Shown: in pieces, positions 26,838 to 28,942 of the stretch
How the letters are laid out: every line of letters starts with the position of its first letter
Position numbering within the stretch: the first letter of the stretch is position 1
Virus record (IMG/VR): IMGVR_UViG_3300043444_000198
Location: 1-28,942 of that record
DNA from: a virus
Reading direction: 5' to 3' (one strand)
Length of the DNA stretch: 28,942 nt
Made by a program: the position numbers and the translations under genes
The notes under the pieces: model-generated
What the model saw: the letters and a program-made list of their open reading frames with translations, nothing else
What the model was told of the DNA's origin: nothing
The model's database searches: none

Positions 26838-27998
26838 TTAGAAGGCGAAATACGAGTCATCGGTGTAGTACTCCTGGCGGATGTGCGTGGCAGCGTAGCG
26901 GATGGCATCCATGGCATCATCGAAGAGCTTCACGGGCTCATCGGTTATGATGTCACCGACCTTTTTCCATTTGTAGTTCTCGTATTCTTTCTTGATGCGT
27001 GGGTCATCCTCACATACCACTCCGAAGGTCTTGATGTTGTCGATGCCCTTCTTGACCACCTTGTTGGCGTTCTGCACGTCATAGCCAGCATTGTTCATCT
27101 CGGCAATTATCTCGGGTCGTGCGTAGTCAGCCACGATGGTGACGTGCTTCTCGATGCCGAGGTTGCCCATCTTGTCGATGAGGTTGGTGGTGGTCAGGTA
27201 GCTCTCGTATATCACCGGCTCGATGTATATGTCATTGTCGCACCAGTAGACTCGCACCAGGGCAGTCGGGTGATTGTATCCGAAGTCAAGCCCATAGACG
27301 TAGTTGACGAACCGAGCAGGGCGATGCTTGACGAATGACCAGTTGGAGTAGATGTTGCTCTTGCTGATGGCTTTCTCTCCGAGCGCATAGATTTGATACA
27401 AGGCTTCATCGGTGCGCTTGAGGTCTTCAATTTGTCGCTTGATGCTGTCGGGCAGAAATGGGTTGTCCTTGTACGTTGACTTGATAATGATGCTCTCCTC
27501 CATTGGCAGCTCATAGAGCCAGGATGATGACTCACTCGGGTTGTAGTCGAAGATGAGCTTTTGCTCGGTCCTCATGTTCAGCTGCTGAAAGTCTTCGAAC
27601 CACAGCTCATTGGCTTCATTGCACCACCCAAGGTCACGCTTGCGCCCTCGAATCTTCTGCTCGTCATCCACGCTAAAGAACTCCACGATGGAGCCATTGC
27701 TGAAGGTGTAGATGTGCTCTGACTTGTTGTGGCTCTGCACGTCATATATCTCCATCGCCTTCATGATTTCAAAGAAGTCACGCATCACCGTTGCCCTCAA
27801 AGCTGGGAAGGTCTTGCGCACGATGCTTACCACCTTGCCAGGATGTTGGAGGCAGTACACCACGATCATTTGGCAGAGCGAGTAGGTCTTGCTCGAGCGG
27901 CTTCCACCCTCATTGATGATGAAGCGGATGCTCGGGTCTGCCAGTGCGGTGTAGTTCTTTTCGAAGATGACAGTGCTGTCTATTGTGATTTCAGCCAT
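26838..27998 (-). CDS. terL: Terminase large subunit (PBSX/Terminase_3-like)
   Basis: A 386-aa protein with an N-terminal ATPase and C-terminal nuclease. Walker A-like EGGSRSSKTYS (30-40), Walker B region DLGWCNEANE (122-131, catalytic Glu 128), coupling FDYNP (150-154), then nuclease Asp residues in YGLDFGYNHP (235-244, Asp 238), IVADYARPE (288-296, Asp 291) and FDDAMDAIRYA (359-369). This order fits the PBSX/Terminase_3 family. It drives headful or sequence-specific packaging into the prohead via the portal. It follows the small terminase gene after a 78-bp gap with a promoter-like element. Confidence 0.95.
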   Translation of the reverse strand: MAEITIDSTVIFEKNYTALADPSIRFIINEGGSRSSKTYSLCQMIVVYCLQHPGKVVSIVRKTFPALRATVMRDFFEIMKAMEIYDVQSHNKSEHIYTFSNGSIVEFFSVDDEQKIRGRKRDLGWCNEANELWFEDFQQLNMRTEQKLIFDYNPSESSSWLYELPMEESIIIKSTYKDNPFLPDSIKRQIEDLKRTDEALYQIYALGEKAISKSNIYSNWSFVKHRPARFVNYVYGLDFGYNHPTALVRVYWCDNDIYIEPVIYESYLTTTNLIDKMGNLGIEKHVTIVADYARPEIIAEMNNAGYDVQNANKVVKKGIDNIKTFGVVCEDDPRIKKEYENYKWKKVGDIITDEPVKLFDDAMDAIRYAATHIRQEYYTDDSYFAF

Positions 27999-28059
27999 GG
28001 GTCAAAGTTTAGGAAATAGGGATGCTATACGAGTATTTCTCTCATATAGCCACTTCCCA

Positions 28060-28067
28060 CAAATATA
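28060..28067 (-). promoter_or_regulatory. Promoter-like element upstream of terL
   Basis: On the minus strand TATATTTG, a perfect TAnnTTTG element, preceded by TTGC. A TTCG (one mismatch to TTTG) lies 22 nt upstream. It is 61 nt before the terL start, in the only sizeable gap of the packaging block (27999-28076). An imperfect hairpin CTATA ... TATAG (28025-28049) lies in the leader. Confidence 0.5.
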
Positions 28068-28076
28068 GCAATAATA

Positions 28077-28499
28077 CTATTCAGTAGGTCGAATAATATT
28101 CACCTTCACCTCGGAGATGCTCTGCCCTCCAGAAGTGATGTCAGTCTTTTCTGTGAGACCATTCAGTCGCTGAGTGATGGAAGGGTTGTACTGTCCAGCC
28201 ATGCCTCCCTCGATTTGGTCTTGCTTGATGGTTGCCTCTATCGTGCGACAGATTGTGGTATACGCAGAATATCTCCCATCCGTATTTGCGAAATAATCTT
28301 CCACGCTTTTATGCTTCTCTGCTGCCCATGAACGGAATCCAACCATTGTAAGTGGTCTCTCGAGCGGTACCGGAACTGGCTCTCCAGTCTTATTTGAGAG
28401 CTGATACTGGTATCTCGGATTGTCTTTGACCCATTTGCGGAACTCAACAAAGAGTTGCCACATATCTTCAGGTGTTTCGATGTGTTTTACTCTTCCCAT
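28077..28499 (-). CDS. terS: Terminase small subunit
   Basis: A 140-aa protein beginning MGRVKHIETPEDMWQLFVEFRKWVKDN. The features PRYQYQLSNKTGEPVPVPLERPLTMVGFRSWAAEKHKSVEDYFANTDGRYSAYTTICRTIEATIKQDQIEGGMAGQYNPSITQRLNGLTEKTDI match small terminases of Bacteroidetes phages: an N-terminal helical DNA-binding region with ERPLTMVGFRSWAA, a middle helical oligomerisation region and the QRLNGLTEKTD end. It recognises the packaging site and stimulates TerL. It overlaps the 113-aa gene by 1 nt and precedes terL. Confidence 0.82.
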   Translation of the reverse strand: MGRVKHIETPEDMWQLFVEFRKWVKDNPRYQYQLSNKTGEPVPVPLERPLTMVGFRSWAAEKHKSVEDYFANTDGRYSAYTTICRTIEATIKQDQIEGGMAGQYNPSITQRLNGLTEKTDITSGGQSISEVKVNIIRPTE

Positions 28500-28840
28500 T
28501 ATATCAATCCTAATCCTTTTAATTTACTTTCTGCCCAATCGAGCCCCGTCTTGCCTCCCCATAAAAGAAACGAAACGTATCCGCAGTCCTCTGGTGCTGA
28601 ATCCTCGAATGTAGGTTCTGCCCTGGATAGGTATGAATACATTCTCTTGATCGTGTCCACTGAAATGGGCTCTTTATTTGCCAGCTGCTGTCCTCTCACC
28701 TTCCCTACTTGCGTTGCGCACTTGTTGCCGAGTTCTTTGTTGAGCTCAATTCCTCTGCGTGCGTTGTTGCGCACCGAGTCAGGATAGTCGGAGTATGTTT
28801 TCTCTGCGAATGCCTCTCTATATTTACTGAGTGGGTCCAT
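28499..28840 (-). CDS. Conserved phage domain protein, 113 aa
   Basis: A 113-aa protein beginning MDPLSKYREAFAEKTYSDYPDS. The core YPDSVRNNARRGIELNKELGNKCATQVGKVRGQQLANKEPISVDTIKRMYSYLSRAEPTF ... GYVSFLLWGGKTGLDWAESKLKGLG follows a domain that I recall as standing alone or fused to other phage packaging or head proteins; its function is not known to me. Its start ATG lies in the terminal repeat and overlaps the end of the 84-aa gene on the circle. Position before terS suggests a head or packaging role. Confidence 0.75.
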   Translation of the reverse strand: MDPLSKYREAFAEKTYSDYPDSVRNNARRGIELNKELGNKCATQVGKVRGQQLANKEPISVDTIKRMYSYLSRAEPTFEDSAPEDCGYVSFLLWGGKTGLDWAESKLKGLGLI

Positions 28841-28942
28841 TAGTTCTGCGTTTGCGTTTTGGTTTAGTTACTTTCGGAGCTTCCGTCTGCTCATCAGCCT
28901 CGATACCCTCGTAGCGGATTGGTGCAGTCGTTGTTTCCTTTT
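28816..28942. repeat. Terminal direct repeat, right copy
   Basis: Identical to bases 1-127 (see left copy). It carries the first 25 bases of the 113-aa gene and repeats the end of the 84-aa gene. Confidence 0.93.

Noticed and set aside
26883-27338. 151-aa plus-strand ORF
   Set aside because: Antisense to the nuclease domain of the large terminase; a frame shadow.
1-28942. Temperate lifestyle (integrase, attachment site, lytic/lysogenic switch)
   Set aside because: No recombinase of Tyr or Ser type, no excisionase and no divergent repressor/cro pair are seen. The single small HTH protein is inside the early operon.

Overview
The window is an essentially complete tailed-phage genome, most likely a siphovirus of a Bacteroidetes (Flavobacteriia-like) host. 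The first and last 127 bases are identical, so the contig closes into a circle of about 28,815 bp. The host call rests on gene families typical of Bacteroidetes and their phages (DUF3127 SSB-like protein, BT4734-type primase-helicase, DUF6712-like connector, XkdF-type protease, tail proteins of Bacteroidetes phages), on the lack of clear Shine-Dalgarno sites with A-rich leaders instead, and on TAnnTTTG-like promoter elements. I see no integrase, DNA polymerase, tRNA or CRISPR array. The phage looks virulent and dependent on host polymerase.

On the circle nearly everything is transcribed in one direction (minus strand), starting near 9.85 kb, running down to 1, across the join at 28.8 kb and down to 10.09 kb. 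The boundary is the intergenic region 9796-10092. It holds an early promoter, an AT-rich stretch, a roughly 42-bp tandem repeat that carries alternating palindromes, and a strong terminator.

Replication and recombination module, 9.8-2.2 kb: small early ORFs, a DnaA domain IV-like protein, a GTGACGAT repeat cluster that could be an origin, a primase/SF3 helicase, a resolvase-like nuclease, an ERF annealase, a YqaJ/lambda-type exonuclease, a DUF3127 SSB-like protein with an SSB-type acidic tip, a small HTH protein and a MazG-like protein. Three promoters with the same TGCGTATATT core lie 21-23 nt before a start codon.

Modular small-gene region, 2.2-0.95 kb: a possible structured RNA plus terminator, then short AT-rich genes separated by nearly identical junction repeats, then small membrane proteins. 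A sigma-like protein (247-780) follows, next to the packaging genes, and is a candidate late regulator.

Packaging, structural and lysis module, 28.84-10.09 kb on minus: small and large terminase, tail fibre and distal tail proteins, tape measure, tail completion proteins, protease-scaffold, major capsid, probable tail tube, portal, connector, holin, endolysin, unimolecular spanin and a metallophosphoesterase. The physical order is canonical when read on the plus strand, yet the genes are on the minus strand. The only plus-strand genes are two overlapping, apparently paralogous tail-assembly-chaperone-like genes (17338-18577) with their own host-type promoter. A 10-12 bp motif (TTGCAATATAAG) sits directly before the starts of four structural genes.

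Protein assignments are made by recognising motifs by eye; no database search was run.
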